DNA of 50,618 bases from assembly GCA_038326775.1 (NCBI GenBank), contig JBBQKJ010000021.1, positions 1-50,618 on the forward strand. Direction: 5' to 3'. This document shows positions 17,137 through 26,132 of this stretch, piece after piece (position 1 is the stretch's first letter; each line of letters opens with the position of its first letter). The DNA comes from DYIU01 sp038326775. GTDB lineage: Bacteria; Actinomycetota; Geothermincolia; Fen-727; Anoxymicrobiaceae. Position numbers and translations under genes: made by a program. A model generated the notes under the pieces. That model made no database searches. It saw only the letters and a program-made list of their open reading frames with translations, and was not told the DNA's origin.

Positions 17137-17184
17137 TGCCCGGACGCCGCCGTATGACGGACTCGCGAAACGGAGCTGATCGAA

Positions 17185-18096
17185 TTGGATTCTGATGAGA
17201 GCCTGGAAAGTGAGTACCGTTCCGGTTTCATCGGGCTGATAGGCCGTCCCAACGTAGGCAAGTCGACTCTTTTGAACAGGCTCGCGCGCAGGAAGGTCGC
17301 CATCACTTCGGACAAGCCCCAGACCACCCGAAACAGGATACGCGCCATCATCACCACGCTCGAGGCGCAGCTCGTCTTCGTGGACACCCCGGGGTTCCAC
17401 AAGCCGCGCGACGCGCTCGGCGAGAGGCTGAACGCGCTCGTGCTGGGCACGATGAGGGACGTTGACGTTGCAGTCTTCGTGCTTGACGGGGCGCAGACCA
17501 TTGGCAAGGGAGATATTTTCATCGCGGGAGAGCTCGCGAAAGCGGACACGCCGGTGGTCGGCGTGGTCAACAAGATAGACCTGCTCGACGGCGGCCGAGT
17601 GGAATCTCAGGTCGAGGTGGCGCGCCACCTCTACCCGTTCGAGCGGGTCATGAAGGTGTCGTCGAAGTTCGGGGCCGGGGTGGACGAGCTGGAGTCGGCG
17701 CTGGCAGGCTTCCTTCCCACCGGCCCCCAGTACTTCCCTCCGGACATGGTGAGCGACCAGCCCGAGCGGGTGCTGGTGGCCGAGCTGATCCGCGAGAAGG
17801 CGCTCGAGCTTACTCGCGACGAGGTGCCGCACAGCGTGGCCGTGCTGGTCGAAGAGATAAGGCTGCGCGAGGAGCGCGAACTGGTGGACATCGAGGCGGT
17901 CATCTACGTCGAGCGTGAGTCACAGAAAGGTATCATTGTGGGCAAGGGTGGCCGAATGATAAAGGAGATCGGTACGCGGGCACGCCGGGATATCGAGCCC
18001 GTTCTGGGGAACAAGGTTTTTCTGGACCTCCGGGTGAAAGTAGAGAAGGAGTGGTCCAGGAACCCAGAGTTCATAAAGAGGCTCGACTACCAGTAG
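17185..18096 (+). CDS. era: GTPase Era
   Basis: Small Ras-like GTPase that binds 16S rRNA and helps mature the 30S subunit. G1 is GRPNVGKST, G2 region TTRNRIR, G3 DTPGFH, G4 NKID and G5 SSKFGAG. The C-terminal KH domain has the GIIVGKGGRMIKEIG loop. Length 303 residues. TTG at 17185 is the start, with GGAG about 9 bases upstream. First of a run that includes mgtE, deoC, recO and uppS. Confidence 0.97.
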   Translation: MDSDESLESEYRSGFIGLIGRPNVGKSTLLNRLARRKVAITSDKPQTTRNRIRAIITTLEAQLVFVDTPGFHKPRDALGERLNALVLGTMRDVDVAVFVLDGAQTIGKGDIFIAGELAKADTPVVGVVNKIDLLDGGRVESQVEVARHLYPFERVMKVSSKFGAGVDELESALAGFLPTGPQYFPPDMVSDQPERVLVAELIREKALELTRDEVPHSVAVLVEEIRLREERELVDIEAVIYVERESQKGIIVGKGGRMIKEIGTRARRDIEPVLGNKVFLDLRVKVEKEWSRNPEFIKRLDYQ

Positions 18097-18216
18097 CCGG
18101 CCGTGCGACCAGGCGGGTTTCCGAGCGTTTCTCAAGCGACTGGGAGTCACCGCGGGCCGGGAGTTCACAGGTTTTTCGTTCCCCTCGATCCGGGCGGCCC
18201 AAGGGGCGGCGATCCA

Positions 18217-19566
18217 ATGGAAGAGCATAACAAGCTAATACTCGAGACCGTGCGCGACTTGCTCAAGCGCGGTGAGATAAGGCAGGCGGTGCGTACCGTG
18301 AGCGGGCTCCAGTCCGCGGATGCCGCCGATGTCCTGTCGGAGCTCGACCTGGACGACGAGGTTGAAGTCATTGTCAACATGGAGCCGCGCTCCGCCGCCC
18401 GCGCGCTGCTGGAGATGGAAGAGCCCCACCAGGTGGAAGTCGCCGGGCGCCTGAGGACCGGCGAGCTGCGAGGCCTGCTCGAGCGCATGCCGGTGGACGA
18501 GGCGGTGGACCTCCTGGGCGACATTCCCGATGCCCAGCGCGTGCGCCTCATGAAACTCTTCGCCCGGCACGAGGCTGACGAGCTGGAGAAACTGCTCGCG
18601 TACGGTGACGAGACCGCGGGTGGGCTCATGACGCCGGACTATCTCGCCGTGCGCCCCGACGCGACCACCGAGGAGGTGATCAACCGGCTGCGCGGCGTCT
18701 CCCCCGAGATCGAGACCATCTATTACGTCTACGTGGTGTCGGATGAAGGCACGCTCCTCGGTGTGCTCTCGCTGCGCGAGCTCATCGTCTCTCAGCCCGG
18801 CAGGAACGTCGGCGAGATGGTAAGGCCCGACGTCATCACTGTCAGGCCCGAGCAGGACCAGGAAGAGGTGGCGGAGGTCATCAGCAAGTACGACCTGCTG
18901 GCTTTGCCCGTCACCGACGGGGAAGGCCACATGCTCGGCATCGTCACGGTAGACGACGTCATGGACGTCATCGGTGACGAGGCCGAGGAGGACCTGATGC
19001 GGTTCGCGGGGGCGGCGGGCTATGACGAGGAAGAGCCCCGCGGCCTCTGGTCGGACCTGTCCAGGCGGCTTCCCTGGTTCGTGCTGGCGGTGGTCATCGA
19101 GGTGCTGGTCGCAGGGGGCATTCTCAAGCTTTACTCGCCCATCTTCACGAGGTTCCTGGTGCTGGTGTTCTTCATCCCGCTGCTGGTGACCATGGGAGGA
19201 AACGTGGCGGTCCAGTCCTCCACCATCATGGGGAGGTGGCTGACCTCCGGGGCACCTCCACCGGGGTCGACGGTCCGCGCCATGTCCGGCGAGGTGGCCT
19301 GGGGGGTACTGGTCGGCGCGGTGACAGGCGCCGTCGTTGCGGCGGTCTCCATCGGTTTTCATCAAAAGGCCTCAATCGGTATCGTGGTCGGGCTGTCGCT
19401 GGCGCTGACGGTGGTCACGGCGTCCCTCGTGGGATGCGCGCTGCCACTGACCCTGAGGGCGTTCAAGCGTGACCCAGGCGCGATATCAGGTCCGCTTCTA
19501 GGGACGACGATGGACGTGTTGAGCCTGGTGATATATCTCGTTATCGGCTGGCTGCTGCTCGCGTAG
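18217..19566 (+). CDS. mgtE: Magnesium transporter MgtE
   Basis: Mg2+ channel with cytosolic gating domains. Superhelical N domain (about residues 5-125), two CBS domains (about 130-255, with MTPDYLAVRPDAT and MVRPDVITVRPEQ), the plug helix, and a five-span pore domain. The pore signature is VTMGGNVAVQSS. Residue count from the ATG at 18217 is 449, normal for MgtE. The frame is open back to 18103, but the extra residues are Pro/Gly/Arg-rich and unlike the family, so the internal ATG is preferred. Confidence 0.94.
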   Translation: MEEHNKLILETVRDLLKRGEIRQAVRTVSGLQSADAADVLSELDLDDEVEVIVNMEPRSAARALLEMEEPHQVEVAGRLRTGELRGLLERMPVDEAVDLLGDIPDAQRVRLMKLFARHEADELEKLLAYGDETAGGLMTPDYLAVRPDATTEEVINRLRGVSPEIETIYYVYVVSDEGTLLGVLSLRELIVSQPGRNVGEMVRPDVITVRPEQDQEEVAEVISKYDLLALPVTDGEGHMLGIVTVDDVMDVIGDEAEEDLMRFAGAAGYDEEEPRGLWSDLSRRLPWFVLAVVIEVLVAGGILKLYSPIFTRFLVLVFFIPLLVTMGGNVAVQSSTIMGRWLTSGAPPPGSTVRAMSGEVAWGVLVGAVTGAVVAAVSIGFHQKASIGIVVGLSLALTVVTASLVGCALPLTLRAFKRDPGAISGPLLGTTMDVLSLVIYLVIGWLLLA

Positions 19567-19583
19567 AAACAGGAGGGACACGG

Positions 19584-20312
19584 ATGGGTTACCACCCCAT
19601 GCTGGAACCTGGTGCGCTCGCAACCGAGGGGCTGCTCGGCCTGTTGGACTACACGCTCCTCAAGCCCGAGGAGCCGCTCGAATCCTATGTTCGTTTCCTG
19701 GCGGAGGCTAAGACCTGGGGGTTCCACAGCGTTTTCGTGCCGCCCTGCTATGTGCCCCTGGCCTCGGGGATGCTCATCGCGACGGACGTGAACGTTGGGA
19801 CGGCGGTGTCCTTTCCATTCGGGTATTCCACCCCGGAGATAAAGGCCGCCGAGGCGCTGACGGCCCTCGAGGAAGGCGCTCTTGAGATAGACGTGGTCAT
19901 GAATATCTCGGCGGCCCGCTCGGCTGAGTGGGAGATAGTGGGCGAGGACCTGGCAGCCGTTGTCGGGGCGGTGAGGGAGTGGGAGAAGATGACGCTGAAA
20001 GGTCCGGTGACGGTCAAGCTCATCCTCGAGACCCCATTTCTCGATGACAGCCAGAAGATCGAAGCGTGCAGGCGCGCCGCCGCGGCGGGGATGGATTTTG
20101 TGAAGACCGCGACCGGGCTCGGGCCCGGGGGAGCCACCGTCGAGGACGTCAGGTTGATGCGCGGGGTCGTGGGGGACGAGCTGGGAGTGAAGGCGGCGGG
20201 GGGTGTTCGCACCTGGGAGGACGCGAGGGCAATGATCGCGGCAGGTGCCAGCCGCATAGGCACCAGCACCGCCCCGGCACTGGTGGAGGGCTTCATCCGT
20301 GCCCGGGCCTGA
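19584..20312 (+). CDS. deoC: Deoxyribose-phosphate aldolase
   Basis: Class I aldolase that splits 2-deoxyribose 5-phosphate into glyceraldehyde 3-phosphate and acetaldehyde in deoxynucleoside breakdown. Key residues seen: Asp in EIDVVMNI, the second Lys in TVKLILET-type strand, the Schiff-base Lys in DFVKTATG and KAAGGVR near the C-terminus. Length 242 residues. GGAGGG lies just before the ATG. Its end overlaps the recO start by 14 bases. Confidence 0.94.
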   Translation: MGYHPMLEPGALATEGLLGLLDYTLLKPEEPLESYVRFLAEAKTWGFHSVFVPPCYVPLASGMLIATDVNVGTAVSFPFGYSTPEIKAAEALTALEEGALEIDVVMNISAARSAEWEIVGEDLAAVVGAVREWEKMTLKGPVTVKLILETPFLDDSQKIEACRRAAAAGMDFVKTATGLGPGGATVEDVRLMRGVVGDELGVKAAGGVRTWEDARAMIAAGASRIGTSTAPALVEGFIRARA

Positions 20313-21132
20313 AGCAGGGCGGCGGGGCGGCGCCGGGGAGCGCAGGTCGCGGGAGTACCGCGACCAGGGTATCGTGCTGCGCTCGCACAAGCTCGGAGAG
20401 TCGGACAAGATCCTTCGCATCCTGACCCGCGAGCACGGCAAGCGCTCGGCGGTGGCAAAGGGCGTTCGCAAGACCACCAGCCGGTTCGGCGCCAGGCTCG
20501 AGCCGCTCACCTGCGCCAGCCTGTTCGTGCATCGCGGCGGGAACATGGACACCATAAAACAAGTCGAGATACTTACCTCGTTCCAGGAGGTCAGGGAGGA
20601 CCTCGACCTGTTCATGAGCGCCCAGGCTATGTGCGAGCTCGTTGACAGAATCACCGCGGAGCACGAGCCGCGCCCGGAGCTGTTCGACCTGCTGTTCGCG
20701 GGGCTCGAGTTGCTGCGGGACTATCCACCGCGCGCGGTTCTTACGCGTGCGTTTTTCGATTTCAAGGTGATGGTCAACTCGGGCTTCGCGCCCATGGTGG
20801 CGAAGTGTGCCAACTGCGGTGGGGAGCTCGGCGGGAAGGAAGTCTCGTTCTCGCTCCACCTGGGTGGTAGCGTATGCGAGCCGTGCAGGGCAGGGCGCGC
20901 GCGAGACGCGGGCAAGCTGGTGAGGGTCTCCGCCGATACCGCCGGAATGCTATCATGGATGTCCACCCATGAGCTTGGTGAGTGGCCGGACGCGCTGGCG
21001 GAAACCGTCATTGGCGAGGCTGGTCAGCTGATGGACAGGGTATTGGAGCACTGGGCGGAGAGAGAGTTCCGCTCGCACAGGGTCATGAGGTCCATGCCCG
21101 GCGGGGCGGTGGGCAAGACGCGGGGGAGATGA
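20299..21132 (+). CDS. recO: DNA repair protein RecO
   Basis: Recombination mediator that helps load RecA in the RecFOR pathway. The N-terminal OB-fold has the family motif GIVLRSHKLGESDKILRI, then the helical domain and a zinc-binding site with CANCGG and CEPCRAG. Length 277 residues from the GTG at 20299; the first ~18 residues are Gly/Arg-rich and a slightly later start is possible. Overlaps deoC by 14 bases and lies 4 bases before uppS. Confidence 0.93.
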   Translation: MPGPEAGRRGGAGERRSREYRDQGIVLRSHKLGESDKILRILTREHGKRSAVAKGVRKTTSRFGARLEPLTCASLFVHRGGNMDTIKQVEILTSFQEVREDLDLFMSAQAMCELVDRITAEHEPRPELFDLLFAGLELLRDYPPRAVLTRAFFDFKVMVNSGFAPMVAKCANCGGELGGKEVSFSLHLGGSVCEPCRAGRARDAGKLVRVSADTAGMLSWMSTHELGEWPDALAETVIGEAGQLMDRVLEHWAEREFRSHRVMRSMPGGAVGKTRGR

Positions 21133-21136
21133 TGAG

Positions 21137-21853
21137 ATGCCCGAGCAGGCGCTGGAGATACCGCGCAGGATAGCGATAATCATGGACGGCAACGGGCGGT
21201 GGGCCACCACCAGGGGCATAGACCGGATCCAGGGGCACCGCGAGGGTGAGAAGGCGATAACAGACACGGTCAGAGCGGCAATCGACCTGGAGTTGGAGGC
21301 GTTGGCCCTTTACGCTTTCTCCACCGAGAACTGGAAGCGGCCCAAGGAGGAGGTCGACTTCCTCATGAGGTTTAACAAGGAACTGCTCGACCTGCGCGTG
21401 GACGAGTTTCACGAGAAGAACACCTTGATCCGCTTCATCGGCAGGAGTGAGGGCCTGCCGGACTTCCTCTGGGACAGGATGGTCGAGACCATGGAGCAAA
21501 CACGCGGCAACACCGGGCTCAAGCTGAACGTCGCCTATAACTACGGCGGGCGGGCGGAGCTTGTCGACGCCATGCGCCAGATGGGCGAAGAGATAGCTGA
21601 AGGCAGCCTCGCGCCCGGCGACATCACCGAAAAGGCTGTCAACGAGCGGCTTTACGCTCCCGACGTGCCTGACTACGACATGATGATACGCACCGCCGGC
21701 GATGTCAGGACAAGCAATTTCCTCTTGTGGGAGCTGGCCTACGCGGAGCTGGTCTTCATCCCGGTTCTGTGGCCTGAGTTTCGCAGGGAACACCTCATGC
21801 AGGCGATCGAAGAGTACAACCGCAGAACCCGCAAGTTCGGCGGGCTCGTTTAG
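21137..21853 (+). CDS. uppS: Undecaprenyl diphosphate synthase (cis-prenyltransferase)
   Basis: Builds the C55 lipid carrier of peptidoglycan precursors. The catalytic Asp17 lies in IIMDGNGRWA, the FSTENWKRP segment and the Mg-binding Glu region AYAELVF are present. The diphosphate-binding motif reads RTAGDVRTSNF where most family members have RTSGExRLSNF; Arg, Arg, Ser and Asn are kept, while Ser to Ala and Glu to Asp are conservative changes. Length 238 residues. Ends 9 bases from the convergent oxidoreductase gene. Confidence 0.94.
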   Translation: MPEQALEIPRRIAIIMDGNGRWATTRGIDRIQGHREGEKAITDTVRAAIDLELEALALYAFSTENWKRPKEEVDFLMRFNKELLDLRVDEFHEKNTLIRFIGRSEGLPDFLWDRMVETMEQTRGNTGLKLNVAYNYGGRAELVDAMRQMGEEIAEGSLAPGDITEKAVNERLYAPDVPDYDMMIRTAGDVRTSNFLLWELAYAELVFIPVLWPEFRREHLMQAIEEYNRRTRKFGGLV

Positions 21854-21862
21854 CCACGGGCA

Positions 21863-23725
21863 TTACGTGCGTTCTTCGATGGCGAGGCGTTTCAGGTGCT
21901 GTTCGGTGGGGATTCCCACATCGTTCCAACCACGCTGGCGGTAGTACTTGAGCAGCATCTTTGTCAGTGGATGGACCTTGCCGGCGATTGGTCCTTCCCT
22001 GAACGGCTCGCCGACGAAGCGCAGCGGCAGCGTATCGTCCTTGCTGCTGAACCCCTCCCGCAGGTTGAACAGCCTCTCGAGGTTGAAAATGCGCTCGCCG
22101 ACCCTGAGGAGGGTGGGCCTGCTGTACTTGACTCCGGTTACGAACGAGACGGCCTGGCAGTATTCGCCGAGGTTGATCATCGAGGTAGCGAAACCGGGGG
22201 TCCTGCCGGCGAAGAACCCGCGCGCCCAGCCGGGAAGGCCGCGCATCCAGCCAGGCACCGCCAGCGTGCAATATGCCGCGCGGTGGCAGGCCACCAGGCA
22301 GTCGAGCGCGTTGAACATGTCCTGGGCGAAGATTGTGAGCTGGACCTTGCCGACCGCCCGGGGACCGGGTATGCCCGCGGGCTTCCCCTGGACCTCCGCG
22401 CTGACCATCATCGAGCCAATATGGCTGCCGCCCCCCGGGCAGGTAGCGTATGCAAGGCCCTGACCCCAGCAGCCGCGGGGGTCGTACCCGGGAAGCTCCA
22501 TGCCCTTGACCACCATGGCAAGGTCGCTGTAACCGTAGGTGCCCACCAGGCCTGCCGCGCCATCGGCGAGCTCGTCGCCCGGGCCCTTGCGGGACGCGAT
22601 GAGCGGCAGTAGCGGTCCCACCTCCCGGGCGCTTCCGAAGCGCAGTGGAAGATGCATCCTGCCCTTCTCTGAAAGCTCCATGGCGAGAGCGATAGTGCCG
22701 CCGGCGCTTACCGGGTCCATGCCGAGGAGATAGCAGAGGTAGTTGTTGCGGATGATGCTCTCAAGCTCATCGATCATGAGGTTGCTGCCCAGCATGACCA
22801 GGGGCTGGTAACCCGGGCCCTTTACCCGGAGGGTCCCGGTTTTGGTTGCCAGTTTTGCCTCGATGGTGCAGTCCACCGGGCAGCCGGGACAGCCCTGTGC
22901 CTTGCGCCGAATCTGCGAGTGAAGGGCTTCTCCGCTTATCTTCACGTAGCGGTCAAAGGTGCCCGTGGTGAAGTTGCGGGTTGGCAGGACACCTGACTCT
23001 TGAGAGGCGACGATGTTGCCGGCCGTGCCGTAACGAGGATACGAGTCGGTTGCCTTGAGATTGGCCTTAAGCGACTCGACGGGGCGGGCAAGGCGGTCCC
23101 TGTCGAAGACGGTGGTCTCAAAGGACCCTCCCACCCTGATCGCCTTCACAAGCTTGGAGCCGAGGACCGCGCCGGTGCCTCCCCTCTGGGCGGTGTGCTC
23201 ACCGGAGACAATGGTGGCGTAGCGCACCTTGTTCTCGCCCGCCGGGCCGATGCACAGGACGCTGGCGGCCTTGCTCTCGAGGACCTCCTGCGTGCGTACC
23301 ACGTTCTGGCCCCACAGCTTCCCGGCGCCGCGTATCTTCCAGCGGCCCTCCGTGATGTCGATGATGACCGGGCGTGGCGACTTGCCGCGCAGGATGACCC
23401 CGTCGTAGCCGCAGGACTTGAGCTGCGCCGCGAAGTCACCGCCGAGCGAGGCGCAGACGATGGTGCCGGTCAGGGGGGACTTCGTGCATATGACGGCGTG
23501 GTTGACCGCCGGAATGCCGAGGCCGGTGAGGGGCCCGGTGGCTATCACCAGGACGTTGTCGGAGGATAGTGGTTCGGTGTGCGGCTCGAGGCCGCTGAAG
23601 AGCAGCCAGACGCCCAGCCCCTTACCGCCGAGGTACTTCTGCACTGTTTCCTCGGGAACGACAAACTCCTTGCCGCTGCCGTCTCCGAGGCTGAGGTTCA
23701 GGAACTTTCCAGCGTATCCGTCCAA
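21863..23725 (-). CDS. Aldehyde:ferredoxin oxidoreductase family (tungsten enzyme)
   Basis: Large subunit of the AOR family, which uses a tungsten (or molybdenum) bis-pterin cofactor and one [4Fe-4S] cluster to oxidise aldehydes with ferredoxin. Length 620 residues, normal for the family. N-terminal domain with GGKGLGVWLL and AVNHAVICTKSP, then the cluster Cys set GCPGCPVDC and a distal Cys in NALDCLVAC. No membrane or export signal. The start is a TTG at 23725 with a weak GGTGGG upstream. Members differ in substrate (AOR, FOR, GAPOR, WOR types); this one stands alone and its substrate cannot be assigned. Confidence 0.92.
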   Translation of the reverse strand: MDGYAGKFLNLSLGDGSGKEFVVPEETVQKYLGGKGLGVWLLFSGLEPHTEPLSSDNVLVIATGPLTGLGIPAVNHAVICTKSPLTGTIVCASLGGDFAAQLKSCGYDGVILRGKSPRPVIIDITEGRWKIRGAGKLWGQNVVRTQEVLESKAASVLCIGPAGENKVRYATIVSGEHTAQRGGTGAVLGSKLVKAIRVGGSFETTVFDRDRLARPVESLKANLKATDSYPRYGTAGNIVASQESGVLPTRNFTTGTFDRYVKISGEALHSQIRRKAQGCPGCPVDCTIEAKLATKTGTLRVKGPGYQPLVMLGSNLMIDELESIIRNNYLCYLLGMDPVSAGGTIALAMELSEKGRMHLPLRFGSAREVGPLLPLIASRKGPGDELADGAAGLVGTYGYSDLAMVVKGMELPGYDPRGCWGQGLAYATCPGGGSHIGSMMVSAEVQGKPAGIPGPRAVGKVQLTIFAQDMFNALDCLVACHRAAYCTLAVPGWMRGLPGWARGFFAGRTPGFATSMINLGEYCQAVSFVTGVKYSRPTLLRVGERIFNLERLFNLREGFSSKDDTLPLRFVGEPFREGPIAGKVHPLTKMLLKYYRQRGWNDVGIPTEQHLKRLAIEERT

Positions 23726-23832
23726 AATGAACCCACCCGAATGTCAAACCGTCATAGTTTCTTGAGGTGCACTTGATTTGCCGCCCGCAGTATTCTACGA
23801 CAGCAAGGCCTCAGTCACCTGCGGTGGCGGGG

Positions 23833-23861
23833 TATCTGACGGGTTTGGTAGTCGTTATAAT
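23833..23861 (+). promoter_or_regulatory. Putative promoter of the lipoprotein gene
   Basis: A perfect TATAAT at 23856-23861, with a poor -35 (TATCTG) 17 bases upstream, about 68 bases before the gene. Lies in the 203-base gap between the divergent oxidoreductase and lipoprotein genes. Confidence 0.4.
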
Positions 23862-23928
23862 AGACGAATGCTCCGGCGGGAATGACGGCATGGTACCCGC
23901 CAATAACCAACTTTGAGGGGTGAGCGAT

Positions 23929-24732
23929 TTGAAGAGGCTCCTGGTCCTGTTGCTGCTGGCGATGCTGTCGGTCGCGGTGGTGATGAGCATGGCAGGCTGC
24001 GGCCCCGGCGCGGAGCAGATAGCTAAGAACAGCATACGCGCCTCCGAGAACATAAAGACGCTTCACTTCGCGATACAGTCCGAACAGCGACTCCCGCGCG
24101 CTCCCATCAAGGACGGCAAGGTGGAGAAGCAGAAGTTCACCAGCGCGTCCAAGGGAGACGTCGACCAGCGGACAGGCGACCTCAGGGTCGAGCTCGAGCT
24201 CGCGCCCGGAGTTCCGGTCACCGCCCTGCAGGCGGACAAGAAGCTCTACGTACAGCTCGCGGGAAACTGGTACGTGATGCCGGAGTCGTTTCAGCTCCCC
24301 GCGCCGGTGACGCAGACCCTTTCAATTTCGCAGTATCTCAAATACTTCAAGACGCTCGACAAGAAGCAAGACGCCAAAGTGGACGGCGAGGCCTGCTACC
24401 ACCTCCAGGGCATCCCCAACATGAAAGAGCTCGTCAAGCTTCCCGGCATTACTGACCTGCTGAAAGACCCGGGGACCGGAAACCAGATCCGCACGGTCGA
24501 CGAACTCGCTGACGCAAAGGCCGTCTTCGACTTTTTCATCAGGAAGAAAGACAACTACATGAAGCAGTCAAAGGCCTTCATAGAGGTCCGTGCCACCGAG
24601 GACCTCATCAAGCTGGGATTTGCGCAGGCCGGCGACAGGGTTAAGCTCGAACAGGCCACCACTCTCAGCAGGTTCAACGAGAAGCTCAACCTGCAGCCAC
24701 CGGCCAACCCCCAACCCTGGCCCAACCCTTGA
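23929..24732 (+). CDS. Putative lipoprotein, LppX/LprG-like
   Basis: Lipid-anchored extracytoplasmic protein of 267 residues. It begins with MKRLLVLLLL, a hydrophobic signal, and a lipobox ending MAGC at about residue 24, so the Cys should be lipidated. The mature part (ASENIKTLHFAIQSEQ, then strand-rich segments such as DLRVELELAPGV and KLYVQLAGNWYVMP) resembles the LppX/LprAFG fold, which in mycobacteria carries lipids to the cell surface. Family assignment is by pattern only. TTG at 23929 is preferred over the GTG at 23920 because GAGGGG sits 8-9 bases before it. Confidence 0.75.
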   Translation: MKRLLVLLLLAMLSVAVVMSMAGCGPGAEQIAKNSIRASENIKTLHFAIQSEQRLPRAPIKDGKVEKQKFTSASKGDVDQRTGDLRVELELAPGVPVTALQADKKLYVQLAGNWYVMPESFQLPAPVTQTLSISQYLKYFKTLDKKQDAKVDGEACYHLQGIPNMKELVKLPGITDLLKDPGTGNQIRTVDELADAKAVFDFFIRKKDNYMKQSKAFIEVRATEDLIKLGFAQAGDRVKLEQATTLSRFNEKLNLQPPANPQPWPNP

Positions 24733-24761
24733 TAAATGGGGTCAGATCTGACCCCATTTAT
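24732..24761. repeat. Perfect 30-base palindrome with GGGGTCAGATCTGACCCC core
   Basis: Centred between 24746 and 24747, with AT-rich outer arms ATAAAT/ATTTAT. It exactly fills the space between the convergent stop codons of the lipoprotein gene (24732) and the acyl-CoA dehydrogenase gene (24761), so it could end transcription from both sides. Shares its 18-base core with the palindrome at 6755-6786. Confidence 0.85.
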
Positions 24762-25999
24762 TACTCGTAGATCTTTTCTTCTTCGTTGAAGGCTTCCAGC
24801 GCGTCGAACTCGGTGTCGCGGCCTGCCGCTTTGCCGTCTGCCATCTCTTTGTAGAGCTCGTGCTGGATGATCAGGTTCATTATCTCGTTGGTGCCGGTCC
24901 ATATCATGATGAGCCTGCAGTCGCGCAGCATGCGCTCGATCGGGTAGACGTTGGTGTAGGCTATCCCGCCCATGGCCTGCATGCAGTGGTTGATGACGTG
25001 CCAGGACATCTCTGTCGCGAACTTCTTCGACTCGGATACCATCCGTCGCAGCCTGCCGGCCGGGACTTTCCCCGAGTCAATGGCGCTCGCGGTCGCGAAG
25101 ACGAGGGCCCTCGCCGCGTCCAACTCGGTGATCGACTCCGCCACCTTGAACGACACGGCCTGGAAGTCTTTGATGGGAACGCCGAACGCTTTTCGCCTGG
25201 TGGTGTAACGCATCGCTATCTCCAGGGCCGCCCGCGCCCCGCCCAGCGCCCCGGCCGCCGAGGTGAGTCGCTCGGGCACCATCATGCGGTAGAAGATCCT
25301 GCCGCCCTCGTTTTCCGCACCCACCAGGTTGGAAGCCGGCACTTTCGCGTCGCGGAAGAGCACGCGGCCGGTCCCGCCGCCGCGGGCTCCCATCAGGCCG
25401 TACACGTGCCTGACCTCGACATCGTCGTCGCGGTCCACCAGGAAGCATGAGATGCTGTCGCGCGGAGCGGCTTCCGGGTCTGTCTTGGCGTAGGCCATGA
25501 AATAGTCGGCGCCTTCGGCCCCGACGATGAACCTTTTCTGGCCGTGCAGCACGAAGTGGTCGCCCTCCCGCTTCGCGGTGGTGGTGGCGCCGAAGAAGTC
25601 CGACCCGCCCCTGGGCTCGGTCAGCGCCTCGGAGCAGAACAGCCTGCCCTCGAGGGTGGGCTTGAGGTACTTCTGCTTCTGCTCCTCGGTGCCGAACGAG
25701 TTGGTGCACTCGCCGACGATGGAGACAAGCGAATAAAGGCATGCCGGTGGTATGCCGAGGGTCGCCATCTCCTCGATGGCCATGCACTCCTCGACCCACC
25801 CCAGCCCTCGCCCCCCGTACTCCTTCGGGAAACGCAGTCCGAGCAGGCCACGCTCGGCGGCCCCCACCAGTATCTCCCTGGGGTACACTATCTTCTCGGC
25901 GTCCATGTCCAGCAGGTACTGCCGGTCGATGGAGCGCGTAAAGCCGCGGACCTCTTCCTGCAGCTCTTTCTGCTCGTTCGTCATGGAGAAATCAAACAT
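24761..25999 (-). CDS. Acyl-CoA dehydrogenase family protein
   Basis: FAD flavoenzyme of the beta-oxidation family, 412 residues. N-terminal helical domain (FDFSMTNEQKELQEEVRGF), beta domain with CSEALTEPRGGSDFFG, and C-terminal helices with TTRRKAFGVPIKDFQ and HVINHCMQAMGGIAYTN. In the segment that usually reads YEGTxxI the sequence is IWTGTNEI, so the catalytic Glu of the medium-chain type is absent there; in isovaleryl- and long-chain-type enzymes the base sits elsewhere. The ATG at 25999 is chosen because GAGGAGG precedes it on the minus strand; an open frame of 47 more codons is unlikely. No electron-transfer flavoprotein gene is adjacent. Confidence 0.9.
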   Translation of the reverse strand: MFDFSMTNEQKELQEEVRGFTRSIDRQYLLDMDAEKIVYPREILVGAAERGLLGLRFPKEYGGRGLGWVEECMAIEEMATLGIPPACLYSLVSIVGECTNSFGTEEQKQKYLKPTLEGRLFCSEALTEPRGGSDFFGATTTAKREGDHFVLHGQKRFIVGAEGADYFMAYAKTDPEAAPRDSISCFLVDRDDDVEVRHVYGLMGARGGGTGRVLFRDAKVPASNLVGAENEGGRIFYRMMVPERLTSAAGALGGARAALEIAMRYTTRRKAFGVPIKDFQAVSFKVAESITELDAARALVFATASAIDSGKVPAGRLRRMVSESKKFATEMSWHVINHCMQAMGGIAYTNVYPIERMLRDCRLIMIWTGTNEIMNLIIQHELYKEMADGKAAGRDTEFDALEAFNEEEKIYE

Positions 26000-26059
26000 G
26001 GCGTGCCTCCTCTTGTTCAAAGCGGCTGCCCGACCGCCCCTCGCCGCAGGGCCCGGGGG

Positions 26060-26088
26060 TTCAACACCTGTGGTCAATTTACTATACA
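26060..26088 (+). promoter_or_regulatory. Weak putative promoter of the Lys-rich membrane protein gene
   Basis: TTCAAC, 17-base spacer, TATACA, about 45 bases before the GTG start, in the divergent gap shared with the acyl-CoA dehydrogenase gene. Confidence 0.3.
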
Positions 26089-26132
26089 ATGGGCGGAAAT
26101 GGAACGGCGGAAATCGAACGGTTGGAGAGCCA

